From Pristionchus mayeri (Eukaryota > Nematoda > Chromadorea > Rhabditida > Neodiplogasteridae), in assembly GCA_036245805.1 (NCBI GenBank), contig BTRK01000006.1:18136365-18200364 (forward strand): a stretch of 64,000 nucleotides of DNA, given 5' to 3'. A program made the translations under genes and the position numbers. Below the pieces are notes generated by a model, which did no database searches, had not been told where the DNA came from, and saw only the letters and a list, made by a program, of their open reading frames with translations. Of the stretch, positions 35,601 through 48,318 are shown piece by piece. Position 1 is the first letter of the stretch, and every line of letters begins with the position of its first letter.

Positions 35601-38600
35601 AAGTCAAAGTTGTGGTTCGACACCCATGCCTCCGATTAATCACTCCGACTGGTTGACCCCCCAACTCCCTCGATCTCAACCCCTCGACTTCAGGGTTTGG
35701 GGGTGTTGTAGTACAAGATGCCCTCTACCAAGTACTCGAGACTAATCTCCCTCAAGGCTGCCCTTCTCGAAGCATGAAACGAAATCGCTGAAAATTTCAA
35801 GCGGGAATTGACAGTTGGATATTAGAAGAAACTCAAGGCCTTTGTCAGAGCTAAAAGAGGTCCCATCAAAATTAGCTAGTATGTCACTGTTGCCCATATT
35901 GTTGGTAAACTTTGTCATGAAGCAGACCGCCCATGTCCCATTCCAAAGGTGGGAATCATATAAAAATGTAAGTTCGGGTAATTTTGGCGCACCCTGTATT
36001 CAAGAGCCAAATGTGCAACACGACTCTTCTTAGTCAAATCAGCATGCAAAAAATAGAAAGAAAAAATAGTCGTAAACAAAGTAAAATATTTATAAAAAGC
36101 AATATTTTCGAAAAAAACCTCCGCCGAATCCTCGCTGCAGCTCCTCGTCGCTCCCGCTTCAGAAGTCGTCGAGTCGTCATCGACGAGGATTTCCAATTGA
36201 TCACACTGAAGAAGAACGATTTGCATTTTTCTCGAGTCAACTCATCATTACCTACATTTTAGAAGAAAGTGAAGAAAACAAAAGCAGAATAATTGTTCAG
36301 CCTCAACTATCTATCTTCGAGCTTCACGCTTTCAAGACCTTCAAGTTGGCAGCCACATGAAGATGCACCCCAGAGAATATGGAAGAAGGTGTTCTCACCT
36401 CTTTCTCACTCAATCCTACCATTCCTTCTTTCGTCATCTTCACTGTTCCGTGCAGGGTCTCCACCAGACCGAAGACAAGCGAACGGAGAGGAGAGGAGGG
36501 ACTGGAAAAACAGTTACATGGATAAATACATGGATACCTCTTTAAAACACACACAGTTCAAGAGGGTGAAACTTCATTGCATATCCCAGTGGTTGTTTTC
36601 TGAATACCAAAATAATATAACACGAGAATCACGAGTCGATGGCGGAAAATCAACCTCTTCGGGAACAATTTGCAAAAAGATATCATGATTTCGTCCTTAC
36701 ATAGGGTAAATGAATATCCTAGAGATAAGATTTCGAAAGATATAGGTCATTGGTCCCAGAGCCGGCTTTTAGGAAATTTCCGGTTTTGAACCTGGCTATG
36801 CTGTATTTCAGCTCCCAGATGAGCTGCACAGATGATATTGGGCTCAAAATGTGCGGAAAATTATTCTGAACAAGTTTTTTGTTAACAACTTTTTTGTGAA
36901 ACAAAAATTTCAATTGATATGCGAGAAAACAATTTTTTCACAAGATAAAATAATCTGTTTCGCCATAAAGAAGGGTACTTGCAATGGATTTTCTCCGCAT
37001 AAAATTTAAGAATAACTCAATATCACGCCTCTCATGAGATAATCGAGCTGAGCGTGGGAATGGTGAAATGAGTTCTAGCCGGTTTTGGCCACCCTGGGGC
37101 ATGCCTGAGTGACCCCTGAAATCTTACAGTGCGTACTTCATTTTGGAGCTTGCTACGTAGGGTCGGATTAAGGCATCTCTCACTTTGAGAGCTGTTTTCT
37201 CGGATACGGTGAAAGATAGGTCAAAATTGTCCTCTGAGTGACCCCAACCCATTTTTCGAACTCTATCGATCTATCGAAACCATTTTGTCTAAAACTCATT
37301 TTCAACAGTGGTACACTTCAGGTCGATTTTCTCAAAAATGTAGGTGAAGGCGCAGCTGAAATTTTCTTACTAGGTGCTCCACGAGAGCTTTCGAATGAGT
37401 GGTTTGCGTGAAAAATAGGAACACTTGGGTGCAAGTTACATCCTTTAAACATCGTCAGAATCGTTTGAACTTTATTTTCAACAGGCAATTTCATTTCACA
37501 CCGCTCATTTCGGAGCACACGGCCACAAATGATAGGTTTTTCATCGAAATCCCTGTAAAAAAGTTCAAACGATTCTGACGATGTTTACAGGATGTAACTT
37601 GCACCCAAGTGTTCGTATTTTTCTCGCAAACCACTCATTCGAAAGCTCTCGTGGAGCTGCACCTAGTAAGAAAATTTCAGCTGCGCCTTCACCTACATTT
37701 TTGAGAAAATCGACCTGAAGTGTACCACTGTTGAAAATGGGTTTTAGACAAAATGGTTTCGATAGATCGATAGAGCTCGAAAAATGAGTTGGGGTCACTC
37801 AGAGGTCAATTTTGACCTATCTTTCACCGTATCCGAGAAAACAGCTCTCAAAGTGAGAGATGCCTTAATCCGACCCTACGTAGCAAGCTCCAAAATGAAG
37901 TACGCACTGTAAGATTTCAGGGGTCACTCAGGCATGCCTCAGAGTGGCCAAAACCGGCTAGAACTCATTTCACGATTTCCCCTCCATTCCCAAGAATCGC
38001 GATTCTAGCTCGATTCTCTCGTGAATGGCGTGATATGTGTCGGATAAAAATGAGAAAAGTCGATTTTTTGGGAGGCCGTTTTTTGCAAATTTGACTCAAA
38101 CTCGGTCTGGCGATAATCGCACCCATTTCATCTGCATTCTGCTCATTACGTATTACAGCTCAAATGATAAGTATTACGATTTGTGACATTGGACGAGTAG
38201 ATAAGTAAAAATATGCTGAAATATCCGGAGTTTCAGTTATTCTAAAAAATGGCAAAATCTGCAACCAAGGATGGAGTTTTGTGAGAGAAAATATATGTTT
38301 TGGGTCATAAAGAAGGATGCTTACAATGATTTTTTTCTGCATAAAATGGTAGAATATCTCAATATTTGTAGGATAAAAATGAGAAAAGTCGATTTTTTGG
38401 GAGGCGATTTATTGGAAATTTGACTCAATTTCGGTCAGGCTGTAATCTCGCGAATTTAATCTGCATTCTGCTTTTTACGTATTTCATTTTCGGGGATAAT
38501 TTGTATATTTTGCGACATTGGACGAGCAGAGAAGTTCAAATATGCTGAACGATTCATAATTTCCGTTGTTCTGAAAAATCAATTTTTCGATTTTTGTACA

Positions 38601-39830
38601 GTTATAAATCGGTATTCTTTGATGTTTGCCCATAACCACTGGGTATAGTTACTAGTATGCACTGCTGAAAGTACGAAAAATATAACTAGAACGTCACTAG
38701 TATCCTGGACTTAACCTCAAACATGCGAAATCGATATGTTCATTTTTGGAAAACAATTGAAATTGACGTGAGTCAAATTTGCAAAAAACGGCCTCCCAAA
38801 AAATCGACTTTTCTCATTTTTATCCGACACATATTTAGTTATTCTTCCATTTTATGCAGAGAAAATCCATTGTAAGTACCCTTCTTTAAAGCGAAACAGA
38901 TTATTTTATCTTGTGAAAAAATTGTTTTCTCGCATATCAATTGAAATTTTTGTTTCACAAAAAAGTTGTTAACAAAAAACTTGTTCAGAATAATTTTCCG
39001 CACATTTTGAGCCCAATATCATCTCTGTAGCTCACCTGGGAGCTGAAATACAGCATAGCCAGGTTCAAAACCGGAAATTTCCTAAAAGCCGGCTCTGGGA
39101 CCAATGACCTATATCTTTCGAAATCTTATCTCTAGGATATTCATTTACCCTATGTAAGGACGAAATCATGAAATCTTTTTGCAAATTGTTCCTGGGTACC
39201 TCCACTGACTCGTGATACACGTGAGAAAGCAGTAGCGGAGATTGAAGCATGGATTGACATGTGCTAAGAACCATTTAGATTTCAGTTTAATGAGGAAATG
39301 ACGGCAATCTACTCACGTGTGGTCATGTCCCTTGCCCAGATCGGCATCGAGTGACTGCAGGCCGAAGTCGAGTTCCTGAATCATTCAGATTCGCAAGGTT
39401 TGCTGCGGTTTCAAAGTGCGCTCAAAGAAAATTTCGAACGATATGGAACAATTCCTGTCACGTTTTCGGACCAAACAAATAACCAAACATCATCATCAAC
39501 AACAACAACAACCCACAGATGCCCCGAGGGCGTCCTTCTGCAGCATTCCGAGCAGATCGAACGACTTGACCAGTAGACTGCCCAGTCGATCCGAGAGGGA
39601 CAGAGCTGCGGCCTGATCGGGCGAGAGGTTTAGCAGGGACGTGATGAAAAAATACCTCCAGGAAACTCCTGTCTATCTAATTTATATCAAAGTAGAAAAT
39701 GAGTCAATTTGGACTGGGCACACTGGCCCAGCCTAGTCTCGAAGCGATAACTAAAAATGGGAAATAAAAATATTCCCACCTGCTCTCTGAATTCCTTCGT
39801 GCGGTCACTCAGAGATCGCTGATCGGCCAT
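29654..39830 (-). CDS. C2H2 zinc-finger protein with seven fingers, 562 residues
   Basis: Seventeen exons with closing phases: 39830-39780, 39612-39517, 39375-39317, 36501-36399, 36205-36119, 34691-34554, 34062-33960, 33690-33593, 33473-33396, 33235-33137, 32889-32737, 32438-32330, 31868-31798, 31419-31264, 30994-30889, 30325-30219 and 29728-29654. ATG follows a splice acceptor (GTAGGGAAATGG), possibly a trans-splice site. The first ~320 residues are helical, then Ser/Thr/Glu-rich and unrecognised. The C-terminal ~240 residues hold seven C2H2 fingers, several split by introns: [58 protein letters not shown] and YVCQSCGEKF. An acidic/Lys spacer separates fingers 3 and 4. It is probably a sequence-specific nuclear DNA-binding protein, name unknown. 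Its introns hold much of the window's mobile DNA. Confidence 0.88.
30757..30821. repeat. Short perfect-stem hairpin in a zinc-finger intron
   Basis: ATTCTCGATCTCTCATTTCG (30756-30775) continues to a 25-bp stem with its complement at 30797-30821, loop ~15 bp. Flanking words also pair weakly (GGTATCTG with CAGATACC), so it may be the core of a larger MITE. Confidence 0.8.
34088..34230. mobile_element. hAT-like MITE (GGCACTTCTTC family), copy 2
   Basis: 143 bp, ends GGCACTTCTTCGAT and ATCGAAGAAGTGCC, flanked by perfect 8-bp direct repeats ACAATCTC (34080-34087, 34231-34238). It sits in an intron of the zinc-finger gene, 25 bp from the 34062 exon edge, and supplies sequence close to that acceptor. 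Confidence 0.9.
34754..35996 (+). pseudogene. Dead Tc1-type transposon (1243 bp) with decayed transposase
   Basis: TA-flanked ends CAGGGTGCGCCAAAATTACC and complement. Plus-strand frames, broken by several stops and frameshifts, still show the order of a Tc1/mariner transposase: a basic helix-turn-helix part (about 35010-35240), an FFSVEGK block in the place of the first catalytic region, IIVWDGI, then [12 protein letters not shown] where the last catalytic region is expected. Clearly inactive. It lies in the intron between the 36119-36205 and 34554-34691 exons of the zinc-finger gene. Confidence 0.85.
36610..39222. repeat. Foldback element interrupted by another foldback (nested)
   Basis: Outer arms 36610-37020 and 38840-39222 pair (ATCCTAGAGATAAGATTTCG with its complement). 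A second inverted pair lies inside, at 38039-38101 with 38768-38832. The left side is split by the independent family-B foldback at 37023-38033. The whole lies in one intron (39316-36502) of the zinc-finger gene. Confidence 0.9.
37023..38033. repeat. Foldback element, family B (copy 2)
   Basis: Ends TCACGCCTCTCATGAGATAA and GAATGGCGTGA, TA-flanked (37021-37022, 38034-38035), 1011 bp, arms meeting near 37528. It shares ends and internal words (GTGACCCCAACCCATTTTTC-like) with 17913-18936, giving a two-copy family with length ~1 kb and TA target. Confidence 0.9.
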
Positions 39831-40470
39831 TTCCCTACAATAACCGATAGTTGAAAGTAATCGATAAATCAGTATATTGAGGATATAACACCAGCAGAAA
39901 CTGTAATATATGATAGTATGATCATTCGCGCTATGTACATGAGAGTGGTTCAGGCAGAATGCCCTCGCGAGTCTGATAACAGCGAGCAAATACTCCATTG
40001 GGTTAGATACAGTGCTGAGATCAATGTACTCTCTAGAAGTTCTGAATCTTTTCTCATGTAGCTTCTCTCAACTTGGACGAAATACTCTTCACTGTGCTTT
40101 ATCAACTTTGAATTTGGACATCTCGAGATGTGAACAAAAGAGTCTTCTTACTGAATAATTTACAAGTAAATTACAAAGATGAACAGCAGTAAGATATTAA
40201 CAGGGAGAAACAGACGGGAGACCCGGGTTAATGAGCGGGAAAGGGGACTTAGCTTACACTCGGTGTACGGAGCGTCACAGACTAATACAGTCAGGGGGAA
40301 GGTGGGCACAATCGATAGAAACAGTGAGAGAGGAGGGAGGGCCAGAGGGAAACAGAGAACACTCAGGCGTCTCTCCACTGGGTCAGACTACAACTTATCA
40401 GAGGGAGGGGGCGTGGGTCAGGGGGAAGCGGGTACCGTAATCGAGGAGGGGTTGGATCGGGTCGTGGTAG

Positions 40471-43400
40471 CTAGTTGGGCTCCGAGGGTTCGGCCTCCAT
40501 GGCACTGGAGGAGGAGGGCGAGGAGGGAATCTGGTGGCTGGCAGGATGAGGGGAGGAGCGAGTGACACGGGAGATGAAGGACTCTCCCTCTGTAAGGAAA
40601 AGGTTAGAAGACTCGTAGGAGGAATAAATGCAACCTAGTAGATTTATGCTACTAGCTTAGTTATTCATCCATCGATCCCACTTCCGAAATCGTGGTCAAC
40701 TGCTATATTTCATAACATATTTTAAGATACAGGCACTATTCCGTTTCAGTGCCCCATCATCCCAGAGCCATAGGAAATACCTTCACAGTACACCTCTCTT
40801 CCGCAATAGATCCATCATCATCTCTTCAACAATCCCCCCCCCTCTACTCACCAGCAGATGAGTCTGCCTCGTTGGATGTCTGGTGGTGCTGCGGGGTGTC
40901 GACTGAGCGGCTGCTGCTCGCCCCAGTCTCTCTCTGGCCTCCATTGCCGCCGGCTCTTCCCTGCAAGACCCGCATCCATTAACACCGCACCCTTAACCAC
41001 CAAAGTAATCGATAATCATTACTACAGTATCCTAATCTCCTACCATACCACTCACCATGGCGGATCTCATGGATCTCATCACACTGCGCATCATTCCTCC
41101 TCCGCCGCCGTGCGACGGGGCCTCCTCGCGATGGTGGTCTGCAATGGGTGCGATTGGAACGATGATATTTGGGAATTAAATTGATAAACATGAATTCGCC
41201 AATCCTTATCTAGCGCTAACGCTTCAGATGATAAATATCGATTTATAGATCGATAATAACTCACTCTCATCGTTGTTCGTTCTTCTCTTGCCTCTCGCCG
41301 GCTTCGAGTCATCCGACGAGACGAGCACCTGCGAATAAGAAATGCATTACTGTACTTGATCATTACTGTCATTATGCGAAATTTGTATCTCGAAAATATT
41401 TTAGCCCACCTTGCTGCTCTGAATGAGGGCTTTCAGCATCGTCCACTCGGCGCGAGCACACAGCTTGTCGCACGTGTCCGACAGCCTGCATGCAACAACC
41501 GTCTTCTTCACCTTCCTACCGTACCCAGTCCGCCCTTCCTTCATTACAGTATCCTACAGTACCCCCCCCCCTCTTCCACTCGACTCACTGCTCGTGCGTG
41601 ACCGCCCGCTTGTCCGTCGTCTTCATCTCGATGATTCCCGCGCGTTCATCGAAGCGACCCGAGACGACGCCGCGATCGATCAGAGCGATGATCTCCGTGC
41701 ACAACTGCAAAGCACCGAGTTGCCTGCGCATCTACAGTAACCCGATACTACCCTATTCATTGGATTGATAAAGTAATTCTTCCCACCTGTTCCTTCTTCA
41801 TTCCGAAGACGGTCGCCATGGTGCCCAGATCGGCGACGACGAAGGGAGTGAGGTACTGCGCGAGGGCGCGCGCCTTGATCAGCTCGTAGACACGAGTGAC
41901 GTGAGACGAGAAGAACGGATCGAGCAACATCTGGAGGAGGAGAGCAAATTGATGAGAATGCTCACAGCCAGCGAGTGAGAAAAGGTTGCTGTGTTTTAAC
42001 AAGAATGAGAGTCGAATTGACAATCCTACTCCTCGACTGAAATTGGAGCAAGCGCGAAACAGGAAATTGGCAAGTATGCAAAAAAAAGCAAACTGACAGT
42101 GTCATGGATGGAGTTGATCAGCTCGAAGAATCTGGTGAACTGCGATCTTGTGTAGCAGGTTAAAGCGTCCACCAGCATAGGCTCCGCCTCCAGAATCTTC
42201 CTAAAAAGGAACAATAAGTTTATTCCTAATTAAAATAAACAAAATTTCGTACGCACAACTCATCAAATAATATTTTAAATATGGAAACCGAAAAGAGGGA
42301 ACAATCAACTCCAGCTCAACATTGCCAAATTATTCCTGAATGAAACTGGGGTCCACTGGGTCCACAAAATCAATTTTTACACTAGATATAGTCGCATTTA
42401 CAACTTCTATGCTCAAGTTTCTCCGAACCACATCACTCCGTGCATCTACCTTATCCCTCCTTCTTCCCCCTCACCTGAACTTGCTGTCGAGGCACTTGGC
42501 CTTCATCTCTCCTCTCTCGAGTGTCGCCAGTGCGCAGAGAGACCCGTATCGAGCAATGTCGAAGGGGGCGAGGATCCACGGATCGGCCAGATGATCCGCC
42601 TCCACCTGAGAAGATTTTATTATTATTAAAAAGAAATTTAAATAACAACATGTGACACCATCATATTTTAGAAATTATATTGAATTATTTGTTTACGACT
42701 ATTCGCCACAATTATTGGTCAGACCGCTGAACGCTAGACTTTAGTAATGAGAATGAAACACCCGAGTCACAGGTGGATCACGCTATTGAAATCGAGAATG
42801 CATTTTTAAGTTTTCAATTTTCTATAACAATCCTACTTGTATTTTCCAATTGATACAAGACTAGTGGCATTTCGGTTGCAGTAGTATTACTATTTCCGTC
42901 AATACAACTTTGCCAGATAGCAGAATATCGATGCTCCCTATTCACACATCGGTCACCGCCAAAGCTCTCTACCGTATACCTGTAGGAATCGCTCGCAAGC
43001 CTGCTTGTAGTTCTTGCTCTCGATCGATGAGAGACCCACGATCGCGTGCACCTTGCTCTGCAATCGATTGATATTAGCGGACCCAGTTTTTGATTTACAC
43101 GGGCACAACCCGTGAGATCTGGATGCCGTGACTAATTGAATTGTCTCCGTCAGGTAGGGTGTTCCCGAACAGCTGCTACCCCTAACAATAAAAAAATCAA
43201 TCACCGATCCACCTTGACTACCGTAATTCCTTCCCATACAGTACCCTGCTCGACGCGATGAGCAGCTTATTGGTCTTCCTCGACGCCTCCACCTGGTCGT
43301 ACTGGTTGCGGTTGACGCGGCCGCCAGGCGCGTTCGCCTGCTGCAAATATCGATTTAAATAAATGTTAAATGAGAAGTAATTACATTTAAGTATCATGAT

Positions 43401-46400
43401 ATCGACCAAGGTCTATCTATGCTCCAACTTTTCATCTTGATGAAATCACCTAGCCAATCAGCGCAATATCGTGGCTCCATATTTACGTACAATCTCGATT
43501 AGCCTCCGTGGCAAAACAAGTGTTTCCCTATATTCAAAAAAGAAATAATTAGTTTGCATAAACATACGTTCTCCGACTCCTCTGCCTCCGTGAGTGCTCT
43601 CTCTGCCTGCGAGAGAAGGGGAGCGACGCGATGCCACTCGAAGAGAAGAACCGCAGTCTCCAGCCACGAGGTGTACATCTGAAATCGAATTGACGATTAG
43701 ACTAGCGAGATTCGAGTTTCATGCATTTCTAAACTAGAGGTCGCATTTGGGGTAGTCGTCCCTTCATTTCCCACTCTCTCAGCCGGTCTAGTTGCGAGAG
43801 AATGTGGGAAATGAAGGGGCAACTGCACGAATTGCGAGCTCTACTCTAAACTGCCCCCTTCCAGAACGTAGCCACTATTTGATAAATCACTGAGAAAAAA
43901 CAGTACACTCGTAAAGGTGAATCGAGTTATAAGTCTCAAACGAGAACGTACGGTGATGATGTGTCTCATCTGCGTGCAGTACTCCCTCATGCCTCGATTG
44001 AACTGCTTGAAGGCCTCCGTGAGCTGGCCCGTCTTGCAGTAGTGCACGACGAGGTCCTCCATCGCACGACGAGTCGACTCCTGCAGGCAGACAGTTAATT
44101 AATTATTATATTTAAAGGGCAAATAGATACCAATAACTCATTGTACCATAGACAACTCGTGTTGCACAGTATTCATAACCATAGGGGGCATGGTGACTTA
44201 TTAACGCATGCCCAGATTCTAGTCTACTTATTTACTCCCATAAAAACAGTGCTTCAAAGCTCTCATGATACTGCGTTCCAACATACATTGCTATTTTTTT
44301 GTCCCGGTTACCACTTATATCAAACGCGATTAGCATCACCTGGATTTTACGATTCCATCTACCGTAGCCCTCACTAAATACAGTATACCCGCCCCCCTGC
44401 TCACCTTGACTCCCTCGTCCTTCTGCTTCTTCAGCTCGTGCAGCAGTGCATCCGTCTTGGCCAAGGCAGAGGAGTGCGTCGACTCGTACCAATCCTTGTC
44501 CATCTGGAGTGAGTTGTTATTCACCTGGCCGCTTGGCGCTTCTCACTCATCTTTTATTAGGTTGATGCAAAAGTTTCTTTACAAGACATTTTAAAATTTT
44601 TGTAGCGAATGCTTCACTTCTGTGAAAGGCCACGCAGGGATTATTTGAGATAGTATTGGGCCACAACAATAATTGGTTTCTTTCGAATCGATCGAACTTC
44701 GTTCGGTAGAAAAACATTGATAACCGAAAATGTGCAAATTTTCGGTTTTTTCGGTCCTCTGCAAAATTAATCTGAAAATTAAAACCAATAAAGTCCCACT
44801 TCCGTTCTTTTGAGAAGTTAATTAGTAAAGGTTGTTACGTCATATGGTCAATTGAAATCATAGTTTCGGAACCTCTCGGAAACCTTGTGATGCGAAATAT
44901 CTCGTTTTCGTCATCAAAAATTCGAAAATTGCATATACGGAAATGCGGTTCTTGAGAGGGACAATGAATCTTCACCATCTTTCTATGATAGCTTCAGTGT
45001 GACAGGTCCTTCTGATTTCAAACCATTTGAGACCATTTGGCCATACATCAGAAATGTTGGGCGCGAATAAACCAATCCTTCAAGTTTCACGAACTCGAGA
45101 ATCCGAAATTTGTGCCTCTCTGGACCAGCGATTCCATGAATAATCCGGCGCTCTTCTCACACTAAGATGCCTAGTCGTCATGCTTTACAAATATTGTGTT
45201 ATTGTTGCGTTATCATCACTGCGAAAAGTATACTGATCCTCCAAAGAATCCCACGGAAATTTCAATTTTGTGATTTTAGCCGCTTATCATGTATGTATAC
45301 TTGATTGATCAGATATGAACTAGTGTGCGATAATGAGAGTACACATCCACTAATAAAATAGACAAACCCATATGAGCATAGTTCAAGAGAGAAGCAAGAG
45401 GTAACCCGAAAACGCAAAAAGAAAATGTGTAAAGAAACTTTTGCATCAACCTGATACATGCTCAATCTCGTCCAATATCAATCGGTCGTCATTTTCGATT
45501 ACAAAAAATACGAATCCTCCTCAAGTTGCATTGAACTAATAATTCTCAATCTCCCTTAACTTCCCATCTCACTAGCTAGAATGCTACAAGAGGTTATCCT
45601 AAAAAAACAAAAGAGCATTCGTCAAGCACCCGTCTATTAGACTCCTCATGTCGCTATGCTGATCCTGAAACTCTTGTATTTCCACACTCACAAGTGGCAG
45701 ATCGGCGTCTCCGCCCCACGGCTTCCCCTCCGCACGAGTGTACAGCGAGTGGTACTTCGCCGCGTTGCGCTTCGACTGCAAATTGCGCTATTATTATTTA
45801 ATTGTTCAACCAATGCCTGTCAATCCATGCTTCGCTACACTCGTAAAATACGAGGACAGCAAAAGTGTGCCAATATTCTCGGACAAAAAATAAATATCAA
45901 AAATACAATTAATTGGGCAATTAGTTAATTACAATTAGCCTCACCTCCTTGAGGTACTTGACGAGCAATAGGAAGCCTTCCTTCTCCAGTGGCGGGCAGG
46001 AATCCATGATGAACTGAAGAGCGAATGAGAATTATCCAATGAAATAGTTATCAAATTGTTCGAGATGTGGCGAGTAGGCCATCCCATGGCGTCATAGTTT
46101 CCATGTGACCTAGTGCGCACTCTCTCCATCGACACCACTCACATCAACACGATTGACGAAGGCGTTGGGCTCGTAGGCATCGACGAGCTTGGAGAGACGG
46201 ACGGCGTCCGCATTGTGGACCTTCACCACCACCACTGGAGACTTCGTCGAGACTGCTGCAAACATACAACTACTTTTATTTAAAGAATTTAATTAGTATA
46301 AACGGTCAAATTAAGCTCCGAAATCAGTATCACCACACAGTAATGCTTATCAGTGATCCTCTTGCACCGCAATTCAAGGGAAAAGCGTGTTTCGCAATCA

Positions 46401-47774
46401 CCTCGTAAGTGAACTCTTCACAAGGATATTCAATTAATTTATAATTTAGAAACTGAAGAGGGAGGTATACGGTAATCCAATGCGTTCACTGACATCTCGG
46501 TTCGGGCGTCTGTCTACCGCCTTTCTTGTCATCCCTCTTGCGGGGGAAGTCCTCGTCCATGCGGAGGTACTTGTGCTGACGGTAGCCTCGACGCGCCGGC
46601 ACCTGCTAAACATCGGAAACACAATTAGCGAATCCCGGTATGTCTTGTGCATTGGATAATTAACTAGTAAGCACAATAATCCATTCATTAATCAAGCCCA
46701 GATAGAACTCATTCCAAATGAATCCTCAACCGATAGTGTACTTTGAATGGTTTGTTTGGAAAAGATGGTGATAGATTTAAGGATGATTAAAGTCATTCAA
46801 CATCCTTGAAATTCATAGATCGAATAGTCATGCTACGCAAATAATTTAAAAAATTTTAATAATTTATCTTTGAGAAAAACGTGCCGCTTTGTGCAGTTTC
46901 TGATTATTCTTGACGCCCTCTATCCAACGGTGTATCACTTTTTTATCTTTTGCTGATCGCCTGGTAAAATAAACGTACACGCGAATCATAACGTGAAAAT
47001 CGGATTTTGAGACTGCGGCACGTTTTTCTCAGCGGCGGCACGTTTTCCCAGAACGGGGTCACGTTTGTATTTATTCATTTTACGGGGCCGATAATATGAT
47101 GAAGAATATTCAATGTATTTTCTAATGGAGGGTACGTTTTTTGACATGTCGATATCTACATGCTTTTCGATCTATGTTGAAATTATTTGAATTTGCGCGC
47201 GGGCTTGATTACGCCCGCTCTCTTGTGTTTGCATAATCTCTCACTCCTTTTGCCGTGATCAGGCACGCGCGGAAATTCAAATAATTTCACGGGGGTTGGG
47301 TAACTTTAAAGAATAGTAAAGGAAAAGAAAGCAACGTAAGAGGACGAAAAACTGACGAAAGGGTCCATCTCCTCGCGAGACTCCTCCATCTGGAAGTCGT
47401 CGCTCTCATCCACGAGCACGTGCCCGTTCTCGTCGTCGATTCTATCCTGCTGAAAGAGACCAAGTTGGGCAAGACTATATCCAAACGGAATCCAATCCAA
47501 AAAACAATTATTTGTATGTCACATGCCGGACTAATGGACGTCACGCCTGTTTAGATGGGTTTGGTTTTTAAATTGTCAATATTTCGGGTAAGATATTCCT
47601 TCGAGTAAGATCCATTTCATAAGGAAAATGACCGAACAATCGGTCACTTTTCACTCCAGAACAAATAGAGGAGGAGGAAAGTGCAAGAAAGGTGATGCGT
47701 ACCTGCGCTTCCCAGGTGTGCACGGGGTCGGGCGCGTCCTCGGGCGACTGGTCCATGTTGTGGTCGTCCATCAT
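40471..47774 (-). CDS. csn-1: COP9 signalosome complex subunit 1 (CSN1/GPS1)
   Basis: Twenty phase-consistent exons run from ATG (47772-47774) to TAG (40471-40473), about 665 residues. They include YHSLYTRAEGKPWGGDADLP, ESTRRAMEDLVVHYCKTGQL, an ALATLERGEMKAKC block and a PCI domain (LAQYLTPFVVADLGTMATVF, then GVVSGRFDERAGIIEM). The order and motifs match CSN1, whose PCI domain docks it into the eight-subunit deneddylase that removes NEDD8 from cullins. The N-terminus is acidic with basic QHKYLRMDEDFPRKRDDKK. The C-terminus has a nematode-style extension rich in Met/Arg then Ser/Gln. The intron between 45692 and 44503 holds a mariner element, and an additional small exon could be hidden there. 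The gene is functionally related to the nearby F-box-like gene only in the broad cullin-ligase sense. Confidence 0.95.
43738..43845. repeat. Small hairpin MITE-like repeat in a csn-1 intron
   Basis: CCCTTCATTTCCCACTCTCTC pairs with its near complement GAGAATGTGGGAAATGAAGG; outer words also pair. About 108 bp. No target duplication was identified. Confidence 0.75.
44557..45454. mobile_element. Mariner-type element with internal deletion (898 bp)
   Basis: TIRs TTAGGTTGATGCAAAAGTTT and complement, TA-flanked (44555-44556, 45455-45456). It is shorter than the two ~1.27-kb relatives in the window and has no transposase frame. It lies in a csn-1 intron. Confidence 0.85.
46866..47290. repeat. Two adjacent hairpin repeats in a csn-1 intron
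   Basis: GAGAAAAACGTGCCGC (about 46873) pairs with GCGGCACGTTTTTCTC (about 47016). A second stem, GAAATTATTTGAATTTGCGCG (47179) with CGCGGAAATTCAAATAATTTC (47268-47289), encloses ~70 bp rich in CGCCCGC. Both are MITE-like. Confidence 0.7.
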
Positions 47775-48078
47775 AGCAGCTGATGCGGATAATAACAAAT
47801 TAAATAATGTCAACATAGGGCCAAAACAACGCCAAAACAAGCAAAATTCGAATAATCGTGGTGCAAAACACGCGTGCTTCGAAATTTCGAAATTTTGTAA
47901 GCGTCGTCTAAACACTCCAAACCGAGAACTAACTTTTTTTAAATCAATTTTTTATTTTTTTTTCTTCTTGTAATCAAACTAGAATCTAGCTTACATGATT
48001 CAGACCAACTGCACACTAGAAAAACACAATTCAAAGTTAGACTGATATATATCAATACATTATCCAGGTTACAGTAGC

Positions 48079-48106
48079 ATCTCATGTCAGTGCACTGACA
48101 TGAGAT
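48079..48106. other. Perfect 28-bp palindrome between csn-1 and the next gene
   Basis: The sequence ATCTCATGTCAGTG followed at once by its exact reverse complement. It lies 305 bp upstream of the csn-1 start and 213 bp downstream of the neighbouring gene's stop, that is, in csn-1 promoter territory. It could be a dimeric transcription-factor site or a tiny repeat relic. Confidence 0.8.
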
Positions 48107-48318
48107 TGCCGTGTTTTGAATGTTGAATGCACAAAACGACTCGATTGCTTATCATTTATTGCTACGTTTCGGATGTGGTCTCTATTACGTTGTTTCATAT
48201 TCTTTCTCCACGTAATTGGCTATTGAATTAGTGAATAATTATGATTCTCGTATGAAAGTGTTGTTGAGATCTGGCCTGAAATTTATCTTTTATCTTTGTG
48301 CCTCATTCCTTCTGTACC

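Noticed and set aside
42340..42594. Plus-strand ORF overlapping a csn-1 exon
   Set aside because: Antisense shadow of the csn-1 exon 42475-42605.
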